In this document: positions 35,077 through 43,744 of the stretch, piece after piece
Layout: the number at the start of each line of letters is the position of its first letter
How positions within the stretch are numbered: the stretch's first letter is position 1
Source: VBDM01 sp035651815
Lineage (GTDB): Bacteria > Pseudomonadota > Gammaproteobacteria > Burkholderiales > SG8-39
Direction of reading: 5' to 3'
Assembly (NCBI GenBank): GCA_035651815.1
Contig: DASRFB010000018.1
Span: forward strand, 1-64,000
DNA length: 64,000 nucleotides
Notes under the pieces: generated by a model
Told to the model about the DNA's origin: nothing
What the model saw: only the letters and a program-made list of their open reading frames with translations
The model's database searches: none
Translations under genes and position numbers: made by a program

Positions 35077-36386
35077 CGCGCGCCATGGCCGGTCCGTCGG
35101 CGGTGGAAGCGGCGCACGCGGAATCCTCGCGGCGCTACTCGCGCGCTCTGCTCGACGCGTGCTGCGACGCGCTCGCGGCCGTGCTTCCGCTCGAGCGCGC
35201 GGCCGACGCCTCGCTGTCGGCGTACTTCCGCGGTCACCCGGCGCTCGGCCAGCGCGACCGCGCCCTCGTCGCCGACACCGTCTACGCGGCCCTGCGCCGC
35301 CGCCGCCTCCTGGAGCGCGTCGCGGGCGCGACCGGCGCGCGCCGTCTGGTGCTCGCCGCCTGGGCGGTCGTGCTCGGCGCGAACCTGCGCGAGCTCGAGC
35401 CGCTCGCCCGCGGCGACGAGGCGGGGTGGCTGCGCGAGATCAAGCGCGAGGCGCACGCGCCGCAGCCGTTCGAGGTCGAGTGCGAGCTGCCCGACTGGCT
35501 GATCGCCCGGCTGCGCGCGCGCTACGACGACGCGCGGCTGCTGGAGATCGCGCGCGGGCTGCTGGCGCCCGCGCCGCTCGACCTGCGCGTCAACGTCGCG
35601 AAGGCGTCGCGCGAGCAGGTGCTCGAGCGCCTGCGCGCCGACGGCATGCGCGCGGAGCCGACGCCGTATTCGCCCGACGGCGTGCGCGTCGCCGGCCATC
35701 CGGCGATCAACCGCCACCCGCTGTTCGCCGAGGGCGCGGTCGAAGTGCAGGACGAGGGCAGCCAGATCGTCTGCCGCCTCGTCGCGCCCCGGCGCGGCGA
35801 GATGGTCGTGGACTTCTGCGCCGGCGCGGGCGGCAAGACGCTGGCGCTCGGCGCGCTGATGCGCTCGAGCGGGCGGCTGTACGCGTTCGACGTGTCGGAC
35901 GCGCGGCTCGCGAGGCTCAAGCCGCGGCTCGCCCGCTCGGGACTGTCCAACGTGCACCCGCAGCGGCTCGCGGGCGAGAACGACGCGCGCGTCAAGCGCC
36001 TCGCCGGGAAGATCGACCGCGTCCTGGTCGACGCGCCGTGCACGGGCCTCGGGACCCTGCGGCGCAACCCGGACCTCAAGTGGCGCCAGACGCCGGCCGA
36101 CGTCGAGGAGCTCGCCGCCAAGCAGCGGGCGATCCTCGACTCGGCGGCTCGGCTGGTGAAGCCGGGCGGGCGGCTCGTCTACGCGACCTGCAGCATCCTC
36201 GACGAGGAGAACCGCGGCGTCGTCGAGCCCTTCCTCGAGCGCCATCCCGAATTCGCGCTGCGGCCGGCGGGCGAGGCGCTCGCGAACGAGCAGGTCGCGC
36301 TCGAGGCGGACCGCTTCCTCGGGCTCTGGCCGCACCGGCACGGAACCGACGGCTTCTTCGCCGCGGTGCTCGAGCGCGCCGTATGA
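35073..36386 (+). CDS. rsmB: 16S rRNA m5C methyltransferase, RsmB/Nop2-Sun family
   Basis: This 437-aa protein has an N-terminal NusB-like helical domain (residues 1-150), then a Rossmann methyltransferase with VVDFCAGAGGKTLALG. Both catalytic Cys residues are visible: DAPCTGLGTLRRNPDLKW (motif IV, PC) and YATCSILDEEN (motif VI, TC). RsmB makes m5C967 in 16S rRNA. The family also contains RsmF and other m5C enzymes, so the exact target is inferred. ATG 35073 overlaps the DUF3108 stop. Confidence 0.85.
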   Translation: MTRAMAGPSAVEAAHAESSRRYSRALLDACCDALAAVLPLERAADASLSAYFRGHPALGQRDRALVADTVYAALRRRRLLERVAGATGARRLVLAAWAVVLGANLRELEPLARGDEAGWLREIKREAHAPQPFEVECELPDWLIARLRARYDDARLLEIARGLLAPAPLDLRVNVAKASREQVLERLRADGMRAEPTPYSPDGVRVAGHPAINRHPLFAEGAVEVQDEGSQIVCRLVAPRRGEMVVDFCAGAGGKTLALGALMRSSGRLYAFDVSDARLARLKPRLARSGLSNVHPQRLAGENDARVKRLAGKIDRVLVDAPCTGLGTLRRNPDLKWRQTPADVEELAAKQRAILDSAARLVKPGGRLVYATCSILDEENRGVVEPFLERHPEFALRPAGEALANEQVALEADRFLGLWPHRHGTDGFFAAVLERAV

Positions 36387-37654
36387 AGAACCTCGTCTAC
36401 GAGGCGTGGCTCGACCTGCAGCATCCCGAGGTGGTCTGGCAGATCGGGGCGCTCGCCCTCGCGCTCGCGGTCTCGTGGCTCGTCAACCGGCTCGCGCGCT
36501 TCGACCGCATCGAGGCGAGCGGCGTGTGGAAATTCGGCGTCGGCGGGCTGAAGCGCATCCTCGCGCCGGTCGTCGCGCTGCTCATCGTGGTCGTCGCGCG
36601 CGAGGTGCTGATCCGGCACGTGCGGGTGAGCGTCGACGTCCTGCACCTCGCCGTGCCGCTGCTCGGCTCGCTCGCGCTGGTGCGCGTCTTCTTCTACGCG
36701 CTGCGGCACGTGTTCGCGCCGGGCGGCGTGCTCGAGCGGCTCGAGCGCACGCTCGCCGCGACCGTCTGGGTCGTGTTCGCGCTCTACATCATCGGTGTGC
36801 TGCCGACCGTCGTCGCGGGGCTCGACGACGCCGGCTTCACCCTCGGCAAGTACCGCATCTCGGCGTGGCTGGTGCTCCAGGCCGCGTTCTGGACCTTCGT
36901 CACGCTGCTCGCGGCGCTGTGGTCGGGCAGCGCGATCGAGGCGCGCCTGATGCGTGCCGAAGGCCTGCATTACAGCCTGCGCGTGGCGCTGTCGCGCGTG
37001 TCGAGGGCGCTGCTGGTGCTGATCGCGCTGCTGGTGGTGCTGCCGCTCGTCGGCATCGACATCACCGTCCTGTCGGTCTTCGGCGGCGCGCTCGGCGTGG
37101 GGCTGGGCTTCGGGCTGCAGAAGGTGGCGGGCAACTACGTCAGCGGCTTCGTCGTCCTGCTCGAGCGCTCGATCCGCATCGGCGACATGATCACGGCCGA
37201 CAGCTTCCACGGCAAGGTGCTCGACATCACCTCGCGCTACACCCTGGTGCGGGCGCAGGACGGCCGCGAGGCGATCATCCCGAACGAGACCCTGATCGCC
37301 TCGACTGTGCTCAGCCACACGCACAGCGACCGCAACCTGCGCATCGCGTGCCCGGTGAGCGTCGCGTACGGAACCGACCTCGACCGCGCGATGTCGATTC
37401 TTCGTGGGGTCGCGCTCGCTAACGCCCGGGTGCTGCGCGATCCCGAGCCGGGCGCGCTGGTGCTGCGCTTCGGGGACAGCGGGATCGAGCTCGAGCTCGG
37501 GTTCTGGATCGGCGACCCGGAGCAGGGTACATCGAACGTGCGCTCGGAGATCAATCTCGCGATCTGGCGCGCGTTCCGCGAGGCCGCGATCGAAATCCCT
37601 TATCCGCGGAGAGTGATCGAAATCACGGATTCGGGAAAGGCACCAAGTGACTGA
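36383..37654 (+). CDS. small-conductance mechanosensitive channel, MscS family
   Basis: This 423-aa membrane protein has five or six N-terminal helices and the MscS pore region GGALGVGLGFGLQKVAGNYVSGFVVLLERSIRIGD, followed by the cytoplasmic beta and alpha/beta domains (YTLVRAQDGREAIIPNETLI). It should open on membrane tension and release solutes during osmotic downshock. The protein is longer than E. coli MscS (286 aa) because of extra N-terminal helices, as in several larger family members. It overlaps rsmB by 4 bases and ends a unit of co-directed genes. Confidence 0.9.
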   Translation: MKNLVYEAWLDLQHPEVVWQIGALALALAVSWLVNRLARFDRIEASGVWKFGVGGLKRILAPVVALLIVVVAREVLIRHVRVSVDVLHLAVPLLGSLALVRVFFYALRHVFAPGGVLERLERTLAATVWVVFALYIIGVLPTVVAGLDDAGFTLGKYRISAWLVLQAAFWTFVTLLAALWSGSAIEARLMRAEGLHYSLRVALSRVSRALLVLIALLVVLPLVGIDITVLSVFGGALGVGLGFGLQKVAGNYVSGFVVLLERSIRIGDMITADSFHGKVLDITSRYTLVRAQDGREAIIPNETLIASTVLSHTHSDRNLRIACPVSVAYGTDLDRAMSILRGVALANARVLRDPEPGALVLRFGDSGIELELGFWIGDPEQGTSNVRSEINLAIWRAFREAAIEIPYPRRVIEITDSGKAPSD

Positions 37655-37698
37655 TCCGGCGAAAAATGATCGCCTCGAGACGCTCAGGAAATTCGCTC

Positions 37699-37726
37699 TT
37701 GCCCTTTGCCGCAATTAACGTAGAAT
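37699..37726 (+). promoter_or_regulatory. candidate promoter for the desaturase gene
   Basis: TTGCCC (37699-37704) and TAGAAT (37721-37726) are separated by 16 bases. The start codon lies 11 bases further, so the mRNA leader would be very short. Confidence 0.5.
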
Positions 37727-37736
37727 CCGGCGTCAA

Positions 37737-38936
37737 ATGACGACTATTCCTGCCGAATCCTTTTTCTTTTCCGGGGTCTTCGACCTGCCCTGGTGGGGCC
37801 TGGTGCTCGTGGCGCTCGGGCTCACCCACGTGACGATCGCCTCGGTCACGATCTTCCTGCACCGCTGCCAGGCGCACCGCGCGCTCGACCTGCACCCGAT
37901 CCCCAGCCATTTCTTCCGCTTCTGGCTGTGGCTGACCACGGGCATGGTGACCAAGGAGTGGGCGGCGATCCACCGCAAGCACCACGCCAGGTGCGAGACC
38001 GCCGAGGACCCGCACAGTCCGCAGGTGTACGGCATCAACCGCGTGCTCTGGGGCGGCGTCTTCCTGTACGTCAAGGAGTCGTACAGCAAGGAGACGATGG
38101 AGCGCTACGGCCACGGGACGCCCGACGACTGGCTCGAGCGCAAGATCTATTCGCGCTTCTCGGTGCTCGGGCTCACGATCATGGGCGCGGTCGACCTGGT
38201 GCTGTTCGGGCCGGTCCCGGGCGTGCTGATCCTGCTCACGCAGATCGCCTGGATTCCGTTCTGGGCGGCGGGCGTCATCAACGGCATCGGCCACTTCTGG
38301 GGCTACCGCAACTGGGGCACCGAGGACGCCAGCACGAACATCGTACCCTGGGGCATCCTGATCGGCGGCGAGGAGCTGCACAACAACCACCATGCCTTCG
38401 CCTCGTCGGCGAAACTCTCGAACAAGTGGTACGAGCTGGACGTCGGCTGGCTCTACATCCGCATGCTCGAGAAGCTCGGCCTCGCGCAGGTGAAGAAGGT
38501 CGCTCCGACGCCGAAATTCGCCGAGGCGAAGGCCGCGGTCGACGTCGAGACCCTGCAGGCGGTGATCACGCACCGCTACGACGTCCTGGCGAAGTACGCC
38601 AAGTCGCTGCGCGCGACCTACGCCGAGGAAATGAAGAAGCTGCGCCAGCTCGCGCCGCACGACGTCCACCTGTTCCGCGGACTCAAGCGCTGGTTGCACC
38701 TGGACGAGAAGACGCTGTCGGAGCCGCAGCGGCACCGGATCGCCGAGATGCTGAAGAAATCGAGCGCGCTGAACACCGTCTACTCCATGCGCGCGGAGCT
38801 GCGCTCCGTCTGGGAGCGCTCGAGCGCATCGCGCGAGCAGCTCGTGCGCCAGCTGCAGGACTGGTGCCACCGCGCCGAGGCGAGCGGCATCCGGCCGCTG
38901 GTCGAGTTCTCGCGGAGGCTGCGTTCGTACGCCTGA
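37737..38936 (+). CDS. membrane fatty acid desaturase (delta-9 type)
   Basis: This 399-aa integral-membrane diiron desaturase has all three histidine boxes: HRCQAHR near residue 41, HRKHH near residue 81 and HNNHH near residue 219. Two pairs of membrane helices surround them. It would introduce a double bond into acyl chains of membrane lipids or acyl-CoA. The C-terminal extension of about 140 residues after the last His box is long and charged, and appears helical. A promoter and a following bidirectional terminator isolate it as a single gene. Confidence 0.93.
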   Translation: MTTIPAESFFFSGVFDLPWWGLVLVALGLTHVTIASVTIFLHRCQAHRALDLHPIPSHFFRFWLWLTTGMVTKEWAAIHRKHHARCETAEDPHSPQVYGINRVLWGGVFLYVKESYSKETMERYGHGTPDDWLERKIYSRFSVLGLTIMGAVDLVLFGPVPGVLILLTQIAWIPFWAAGVINGIGHFWGYRNWGTEDASTNIVPWGILIGGEELHNNHHAFASSAKLSNKWYELDVGWLYIRMLEKLGLAQVKKVAPTPKFAEAKAAVDVETLQAVITHRYDVLAKYAKSLRATYAEEMKKLRQLAPHDVHLFRGLKRWLHLDEKTLSEPQRHRIAEMLKKSSALNTVYSMRAELRSVWERSSASREQLVRQLQDWCHRAEASGIRPLVEFSRRLRSYA

Positions 38937-38960
38937 GCCGGCCCGCCCGATTCACCGGAT

Positions 38961-38987
38961 AAAAAACCCGCCGCTGGCGGGTTTTTT
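38961..38987 (+). terminator. intrinsic terminator
   Basis: An uninterrupted stem runs from AAAAAACCCGCC to GGCGGGTTTTTT around a GCT loop. The A6 and T6 arms make it symmetrical, so it can act on both strands. It ends the desaturase transcript. The VOC gene begins 23 bases further. Confidence 0.9.
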
Positions 38988-39009
38988 GTCGCGCGCGCAA
39001 AATGCCGCC

Positions 39010-39408
39010 ATGTTCAAGCGCATCGATCACGTCGAGATGACGGTCGCGAATCCCGAGGAGACGATCGCGTTCTACACGGATGTGCTCGGGTTCAAAGTGA
39101 AGTCCCGCGACCGGATCGAGCGCGCCAGCGCCGGCGTGCCGCTGAACCTCGTGTACCTGGAGCTCGGCGGCACCGTGATCGAGGTGCTCCATCACGAGGG
39201 GCTGAAGCCGGCGCCGGCGCCGGAAGGCGACCATCTCGGCTACGGCATCATCGCCCTCGAGGTGGAGGACATGCAGAAGGCGCTCGCCTATCTCCAGGCC
39301 CGGGGTGTCGAGTGTACGTGGGGGCCGAGGACGCGCGAGCGCTACGCGCGCGCCGAGATCCGCGATCCGAACGGCCACTCGATCGAACTGCGGCAGTGGT
39401 TCAAGTGA
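39010..39408 (+). CDS. VOC-family (glyoxalase fold) protein
   Basis: This 132-aa protein shows the vicinal-oxygen-chelate fold: KRIDHVEMTVANPEETIAFY with a metal-type His, GGTVIEVLHHEG, and AEIRDPNGHSIELRQW. It is likely a metalloenzyme of the glyoxalase/bleomycin-resistance superfamily, with the substrate unknown. I chose ATG 39010; the sequence ahead of it lacks a clear ribosome-binding site. The stop overlaps the GTG start of the chlorite dismutase-like gene by 4 bases. Confidence 0.88.
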   Translation: MFKRIDHVEMTVANPEETIAFYTDVLGFKVKSRDRIERASAGVPLNLVYLELGGTVIEVLHHEGLKPAPAPEGDHLGYGIIALEVEDMQKALAYLQARGVECTWGPRTRERYARAEIRDPNGHSIELRQWFK

Positions 39409-39974
39409 GCGCGGCGCAGCCGCCGAGGCTCTACACCTTCGCGGGCGGCGAGTCGGGCGCCTGGCGCATGGCGCGCATCGACGCGATCGCCGGCGAGCCC
39501 TTGCCCGAGGCGCCGCGGCTGGCGATCGTCGCCGGCAGCCCGGCGCCCGGCGGCACGCGATGGCGCCTGCGCGGGATCACCAGCAACGAGCGCTACGTCA
39601 CGCGCGCCGAGAAGGCCGACCTGGTCGCGAAACAGGAGGGCCTCGGCAGGACGGCATCCAAGTGCGCGGCGCTGATCCCGATCCGCAAAACGGCCGCGTG
39701 GTGGACACTGCCCCAGGACGAGCGCCGGCGCATATTCGAAGAGAGCTCGAAGCACGTGCGCATCGGGCTCAAGTATCTGCCCGCGGTGGCGCGCCGGCTG
39801 CATCACTGCCGCGACCTGGGCGAGAGCGAGCCGTTCGACTTCCTGACCTGGTTCGAGTACGCGCCCGGCGACGCGGCGGCGTTCGACGCCCTGGTCGCCG
39901 AGCTGCGGGCGTCGGAGGAATGGCGCTACGTCGAGCGCGAGGTCGATATCCGGGTCGTGCGCGCCGACGCCTGA
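39405..39974 (+). CDS. chlorite dismutase family protein (short, heme-binding)
   Basis: This 189-aa protein matches the short lineage of chlorite dismutases, described from Nitrobacter winogradskyi. The proximal heme ligand would be His117 (EESSKHVRIG). The distal Arg130 (PAVARRLHH), thirteen residues later, has the same spacing as His114/Arg127 of the Nitrobacter enzyme. Other family blocks are AALIPIRKTAAWWTL and EPFDFLTWFEYAP. Retention of both residues suggests an active heme protein able to decompose chlorite. HemQ-type proteins of the same superfamily differ at the distal residue. It overlaps the VOC gene by 4 bases. Confidence 0.85.
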   Translation: MSAAQPPRLYTFAGGESGAWRMARIDAIAGEPLPEAPRLAIVAGSPAPGGTRWRLRGITSNERYVTRAEKADLVAKQEGLGRTASKCAALIPIRKTAAWWTLPQDERRRIFEESSKHVRIGLKYLPAVARRLHHCRDLGESEPFDFLTWFEYAPGDAAAFDALVAELRASEEWRYVEREVDIRVVRADA

Positions 39975-39982
39975 AAAGAAAT

Positions 39983-40000
39983 AGCCCGCTTGCGCGGGCT
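39983..40000 (-). terminator. terminator between convergent genes
   Basis: AGCCCGC and GCGGGCT pair around a TTGC loop. On the minus strand the hairpin is followed by a T-rich stretch (complement of GAAAAGAAAT), so it fits the rpmB-rpmG transcript. On the plus strand the T-run is only three bases. Confidence 0.65.
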
Positions 40001-40022
40001 TTCGCAGCTCGGCCCTTCCGGC

Positions 40023-40178
40023 TTACTTGATCTTCGCTTCCTTGTAGACCACGTGCTTTTTCGCGCGAGGGTCGTACTTGACGATCTCCATCTTGTCGGG
40101 CGTGGTGCGCTTGTTCTTCGTCGTGGTGTAGAAATGGCCGGTGCCGGCCGTCGATTCGAGCTTGATCTTTTCGCGCAT
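40023..40178 (-). CDS. rpmG: 50S ribosomal protein L33
   Basis: This 51-aa protein reads MREKIKLESTAGTGHFYTTT, then KNKRTTPDKMEIVKYDPRAK and a KKHVVYKEAKIK ending, which is the L33 family. It lacks the zinc Cys pairs, so it is the C-minus form. Translation starts at 40178. It lies 12 bases downstream of rpmB in the same direction, the usual rpmB-rpmG order. Confidence 0.96.
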   Translation of the reverse strand: MREKIKLESTAGTGHFYTTTKNKRTTPDKMEIVKYDPRAKKHVVYKEAKIK

Positions 40179-40190
40179 GGCGCCGCTCCT

Positions 40191-40424
40191 TTAGATCTCG
40201 CCTCGCGCGCGCAGGTCCGCGAGCACGGTCTCGATGCCCTTCTTGTCGATGATGCGCAGCCCGGCGCTCGAGACGCGCAGGCGCAGCCAGCGCTTCTCGC
40301 TCTCGATCCAGAACCGGCGGTACTGCAGGTTCGGGAAAAAGCGACGCTTGGTCTTGTTGTTCGCGTGCGAGACGTGGTGTCCCGTCTGGGGCTTCTTGCC
40401 CGTGATCTGGCAGACTCGCGCCAT
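40191..40424 (-). CDS. rpmB: 50S ribosomal protein L28
   Basis: This 77-aa protein starts MARVCQITGKKPQTGHHVSH and ends with a VSSAGLRIIDKKGIETVLADLRAR segment, a typical L28. It is part of the large ribosomal subunit. The L28-L33 pair is expressed from the TTGAAA/TATAAT promoter upstream. Confidence 0.97.
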   Translation of the reverse strand: MARVCQITGKKPQTGHHVSHANNKTKRRFFPNLQYRRFWIESEKRWLRLRVSSAGLRIIDKKGIETVLADLRARGEI

Positions 40425-40451
40425 GATGGCTCCAGCTTCCGAAAGGGCGGA

Positions 40452-40481
40452 ATTATAGTCCGGAAATCAATGTCTTTTCAA
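40452..40481 (-). promoter_or_regulatory. promoter of rpmB-rpmG
   Basis: On the minus strand TTGAAA (40476-40481), an 18-base spacer and TATAAT (40452-40457) form a near-consensus sigma-70 promoter 27 bases upstream of the L28 start codon. Confidence 0.65.
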
Positions 40482-40495
40482 CCTTCTTCGCCGGC

Positions 40496-41170
40496 CTAGA
40501 GCAGGCCGCGCTCGGCGAACGACGTCGTGGCCGCGCCGGCGACGACGAAATGATCGAGGACCTGCACGTCCACCAGCCCCAGCGCCGACTTGAGCGCGCG
40601 CGTGAGCAGCTCGTCGGCGTGGCTCGGCTCGGCGACGCCCGAAGGATGGTTGTGCGCGAAGATCACGGCGGCGGCGTTGTGCCTGAGCGCGCATTTCACG
40701 ACCTCGCGCGGGTAGACGCTGGTCTGCGTCAGCGTGCCGCGGAACAGCTCCTCGCAGGCGATGACGCGGTGCTGGGCGTCGAGGAGGAGGACCACGAAGA
40801 CCTCGTGCTCGCGCCCGGCGAAGGCGAGCCGCAGGTAATCTCGGACGGCGCGCGGCGAGGAGAGCACGTCGCGCGCGGAGAGCTCCTCGCGCAGGGCGCG
40901 GCGCGAGAGCTCGAGCGCCGCCTGCAGCTGGGCGGACTTCGCGGTGCCGAGCCCGGGGACGCCGGAGAGCTCGCTCGCGCCGGCCTCGAGCAGCCCGGCG
41001 ACCGAGCCGAACCGCGACAGCAGGCCGCGCGCCACGTCGACGGCGCTGCGTCCCCTGGTCCCGGTGCGAAGGAGGATCGCGAGCAGCTCCGCGTCGGCGA
41101 GCGCCGCGGGCCCGAGCGCGATCAGCCGCTCGCGCGGCCGCTCCTGGACGGGCCAGTCCGTGATCGCCAT
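40496..41170 (-). CDS. radC: RadC family protein (JAMM/MPN domain)
   Basis: This 224-aa protein has an N-terminal UPF0758 helix-hairpin-helix region (LSGVPGLGTAKSAQLQ) and a C-terminal JAMM domain. The metal-binding motif is FAHNHPSGVAEPSHAD (His, His, Ser, Asp) and an upstream Glu is in ACEELFRG. Despite the name, RadC is not proven to act in DNA repair. It is divergent from coaBC, with 53 bases between starts, and precedes rpmB on the same strand. Confidence 0.94.
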   Translation of the reverse strand: MAITDWPVQERPRERLIALGPAALADAELLAILLRTGTRGRSAVDVARGLLSRFGSVAGLLEAGASELSGVPGLGTAKSAQLQAALELSRRALREELSARDVLSSPRAVRDYLRLAFAGREHEVFVVLLLDAQHRVIACEELFRGTLTQTSVYPREVVKCALRHNAAAVIFAHNHPSGVAEPSHADELLTRALKSALGLVDVQVLDHFVVAGAATTSFAERGLL

Positions 41171-41223
41171 GGAATTCGCTTAAAATCCTCGCTTTGCGGC
41201 TTAACGCGCCAGGCGGGACCGCG

Positions 41224-42414
41224 ATGACCGACGTTTCCGGCAAGCGAATTCTGCTGGGCATCACCGGCGGGATCGCCGCCTACAAGGCGGCCGAGCTCGT
41301 GCGCCTGTTCGTCAAGGCGGGCGCGGACGTGCAGGTCGTGATGACCGAGGCGGCGTGCCGCTTCGTCACGCCGGTGACGATGCAGGGCCTCTCGGGCAAG
41401 CCCGTGTTCACCGACATGTGGGACACGCGCGTCCCGGACGGCATGGGGCACATCGAGCTCTCGCGCGACCGCGACGTGATCGTGATCGCGCCCGCGACCA
41501 CCGACTTCCTCGCCAAGCTCGCCGACGGCTACGGCAACGACCTGCTCTCCGCACTGTGCCTCGCGCGACGCGCTCCGCTCGCGGTGGCGCCGGCGATGAA
41601 CGTGGAGATGTGGCAGAACGCGGCGACGCAGCGCAACGTCGCTCGCCTGCGCGCGGACGGCGTCGTCTTCATCGGCCCGGTCGAGGGCGACCACGCCGAC
41701 CGCGAGGGCGGCATGGGACGCATGGTCGAGCCCGAGGACATCTTCAGCGAGGTCGCGGCGATGCTCGGGCCCAAGGCGCTCGCCGGGAAGAAGGTGCTCG
41801 TCACCGCGGGCCCCACGTACGAGCCGGTCGACGCGGTGCGCGGGATCACGAACTTGAGCTCCGGGAAGATGGGCTACGCGGTCGCGCAGGCGGCCGCCGA
41901 GGCGGGCGCCGCCGTCATGCTGGTCTCCGGGCAGACGGCGCTGCCGACGCCCGCGGGCGTCGAGCGCATCGACGTCACCACGGCGCGCGAGATGCACGCG
42001 GCGGTCATGGCGCGCGTCGAGAAGAGCGACGTGTTCATCGCGGTCGCGGCGGTCGCGGACTACCACGCCGCGGACCCGAAGGCGCAGAAGATGAAGCGCG
42101 GCAACGGCCGGATCAGCATCGAGCTCGAGCCCAATCCCGACATCCTCGCCGAGGTCGCCGCGCTCGCGAAGCCGCCGTTCTGCGTCGGCTTCGCCGCCGA
42201 GTCCGAGGACGTCGAGGCGAACGCGCGCGCGAAGCGCCAGAAGAAGAACATCCCGCTGATCGCGGCGAACCGCGCGCAGGATGCCTTCGGCAAGGACACG
42301 AACGCGCTGACGCTCATCGACGCGCATGGCGAGCACCGGCTCGCGAGCGCGCCGAAGATCGTGCTCGCGCGCCAGCTGATCGAGCACATCACGAAGATGC
42401 TGCCTCGGCACTAG
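41224..42414 (+). CDS. coaBC: CoaBC: phosphopantothenoylcysteine decarboxylase/synthetase
   Basis: This 396-aa bifunctional coenzyme A enzyme has an N-terminal flavin decarboxylase part (LLGITGGIAAYKAAEL; GHIELSRDRD with the catalytic-type His; APAMNVEMW) and a C-terminal synthetase part (VLVTAGPTYEPVDAVRGITNLSSGKMGYAVA; FIAVAAVADY). It makes 4'-phosphopantetheine from phosphopantothenate and cysteine. ATG 41224 is preceded by GGCGGGACC. A TAAAAT hexamer at 41181-41186 is a plausible -10. The dut gene follows 11 bases later. Confidence 0.95.
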   Translation: MTDVSGKRILLGITGGIAAYKAAELVRLFVKAGADVQVVMTEAACRFVTPVTMQGLSGKPVFTDMWDTRVPDGMGHIELSRDRDVIVIAPATTDFLAKLADGYGNDLLSALCLARRAPLAVAPAMNVEMWQNAATQRNVARLRADGVVFIGPVEGDHADREGGMGRMVEPEDIFSEVAAMLGPKALAGKKVLVTAGPTYEPVDAVRGITNLSSGKMGYAVAQAAAEAGAAVMLVSGQTALPTPAGVERIDVTTAREMHAAVMARVEKSDVFIAVAAVADYHAADPKAQKMKRGNGRISIELEPNPDILAEVAALAKPPFCVGFAAESEDVEANARAKRQKKNIPLIAANRAQDAFGKDTNALTLIDAHGEHRLASAPKIVLARQLIEHITKMLPRH

Positions 42415-42425
42415 GCGGCGCCTTC

Positions 42426-42875
42426 GTGAAGAGCCTCGACGTCAAGATCCTCGATGCGCGGCTGCGCGGCAGCCTGCCGCAGTACGCCACGTCGGGCGCG
42501 GCGGGGCTCGATCTGCGTGCCTGCATCGACAAGCCGCTCACGCTCGCGCCCGGCGCGGCCGAGCTGGTGCCGAGCGGCATGGCGATCCACCTCGGCGACC
42601 CGGGACTCGCCGCGATGGTGCTGCCGCGCTCGGGCCTGGGGCACAAGCGCGGCATCGTCCTCGGCAACCTGGTCGGACTGATCGACTCCGACTACCAGGG
42701 GCAGCTGATGGTGTCGGTCTGGAACCGCGGCAGCGCCGCGTTCACGATCCAGCCGATGGACCGGATCGCGCAGCTCGTCGTCGTGCCGGTGGTCCAGGTG
42801 AAGCTGAACGTCGTCGAGGACTTCATCGAAAGCGTCCGCGGGGCGGGCGGCTTCGGCAGCACGGGCAAGGGCTAG
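42426..42875 (+). CDS. dut: dUTP diphosphatase
   Basis: This 149-aa trimeric dUTPase has all five motifs: SGAAGLDLRA (1), PRSGLGHKRG (2), GNLVGLIDSDYQG (3), MDRIAQLVV (4) and RGAGGFGSTG (5). It removes dUTP to keep uracil out of DNA and supplies dUMP for thymidylate. The coaBC-dut order is common in proteobacteria. The GTG start at 42426 is the first in frame before the conserved N-terminus. The last four bases overlap the convergent hydrolase gene. Confidence 0.96.
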   Translation: MKSLDVKILDARLRGSLPQYATSGAAGLDLRACIDKPLTLAPGAAELVPSGMAIHLGDPGLAAMVLPRSGLGHKRGIVLGNLVGLIDSDYQGQLMVSVWNRGSAAFTIQPMDRIAQLVVVPVVQVKLNVVEDFIESVRGAGGFGSTGKG

Positions 42876-43744
42876 AGCCGCCTGCGCAGCCAGTCGAGCG
42901 TCGTATCCCGCGCGCGGCGCGCCTGTTCCGGGTCCCTGAAGTTGAAGACGTGCTTCGCGCCGGGAACGACGATCAGCTCCGCCTCGCGGCCCCGGTCCCG
43001 CAGCGCGTGCTCGAGCCGCTTCGATTCCTCGAGGGGCGCGGAGGTGTCGTCCGCGCCGTGGACCAGCAGCACCGGCGCGCGGATCGAATCGACGTGGGTC
43101 ATCGGCGACGCCACCCGCAGCATCTCTTCGAACTCCGCTTCGCTCGCCGCGCCGGATTCCCGGCGGAAGTGCCACTCGATCACGCGGAACACCTGGCGCG
43201 AGACGAAGTCGCGCTGCGTGTCGAACCATTTGCGGAAATCGGTCACCGGGTAGTACGCGACTACCGCCTTGACGTCGGGCGCGTGCGCCGCCATCAGCAG
43301 GCTGTAGATGCCGCCCTGCGAGAATCCCATCGCGGCGATGCGCGAGCGATCCACCCGCGTCTCGGCGCGCACGATCTCCAGGGCCGCGGTCGCGTCCGTG
43401 CGCTCGCGCCACGCGAAGGTGTTGCGGCGATAGTCACCGTCGAGCAGGCGTCGGTAATCGACCGCGACCGCGAGATAGCCGTTCCTCGCGAGATCGCGCG
43501 CCACCCCTTTCATGTCGGAGGCGACCTCGCCGCCCGGCGGATGCACGATCACCGTGGGGAAGGGACCTGCGCCCGGCGGCTGCGTCCATTCGAGGTGCAC
43601 CCGCAGCGGGCCGCGGGTGACGTCCTGGGTCCAGGACGCGACGCCCGGCGGGTCGGTCGCCGGGTAGATGAGGTAGTGGTCCATGCAGCCGCCCAGAAGG
43701 AGCAGGGCGGCGAGGACGGCGAACGCGCGCTCAGGCCCCCACAT
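42872..43744 (-). CDS. dienelactone hydrolase-like lipoprotein
   Basis: This 290-aa protein has a lipoprotein signal (LAALLLLGGC, Cys at about residue 20) followed by an alpha/beta hydrolase domain of the dienelactone hydrolase type. The nucleophile Ser lies in MGFSQGGIYS, Asp in LVHGADDTSAP and His in GAKHVFNF. The cellular substrate is unknown; it would sit in the periplasm on a membrane anchor. Its 5' end overlaps the DUF2214-like gene by 14 bases, so the two are co-transcribed. Confidence 0.88.
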   Translation of the reverse strand: MWGPERAFAVLAALLLLGGCMDHYLIYPATDPPGVASWTQDVTRGPLRVHLEWTQPPGAGPFPTVIVHPPGGEVASDMKGVARDLARNGYLAVAVDYRRLLDGDYRRNTFAWRERTDATAALEIVRAETRVDRSRIAAMGFSQGGIYSLLMAAHAPDVKAVVAYYPVTDFRKWFDTQRDFVSRQVFRVIEWHFRRESGAASEAEFEEMLRVASPMTHVDSIRAPVLLVHGADDTSAPLEESKRLEHALRDRGREAELIVVPGAKHVFNFRDPEQARRARDTTLDWLRRRL

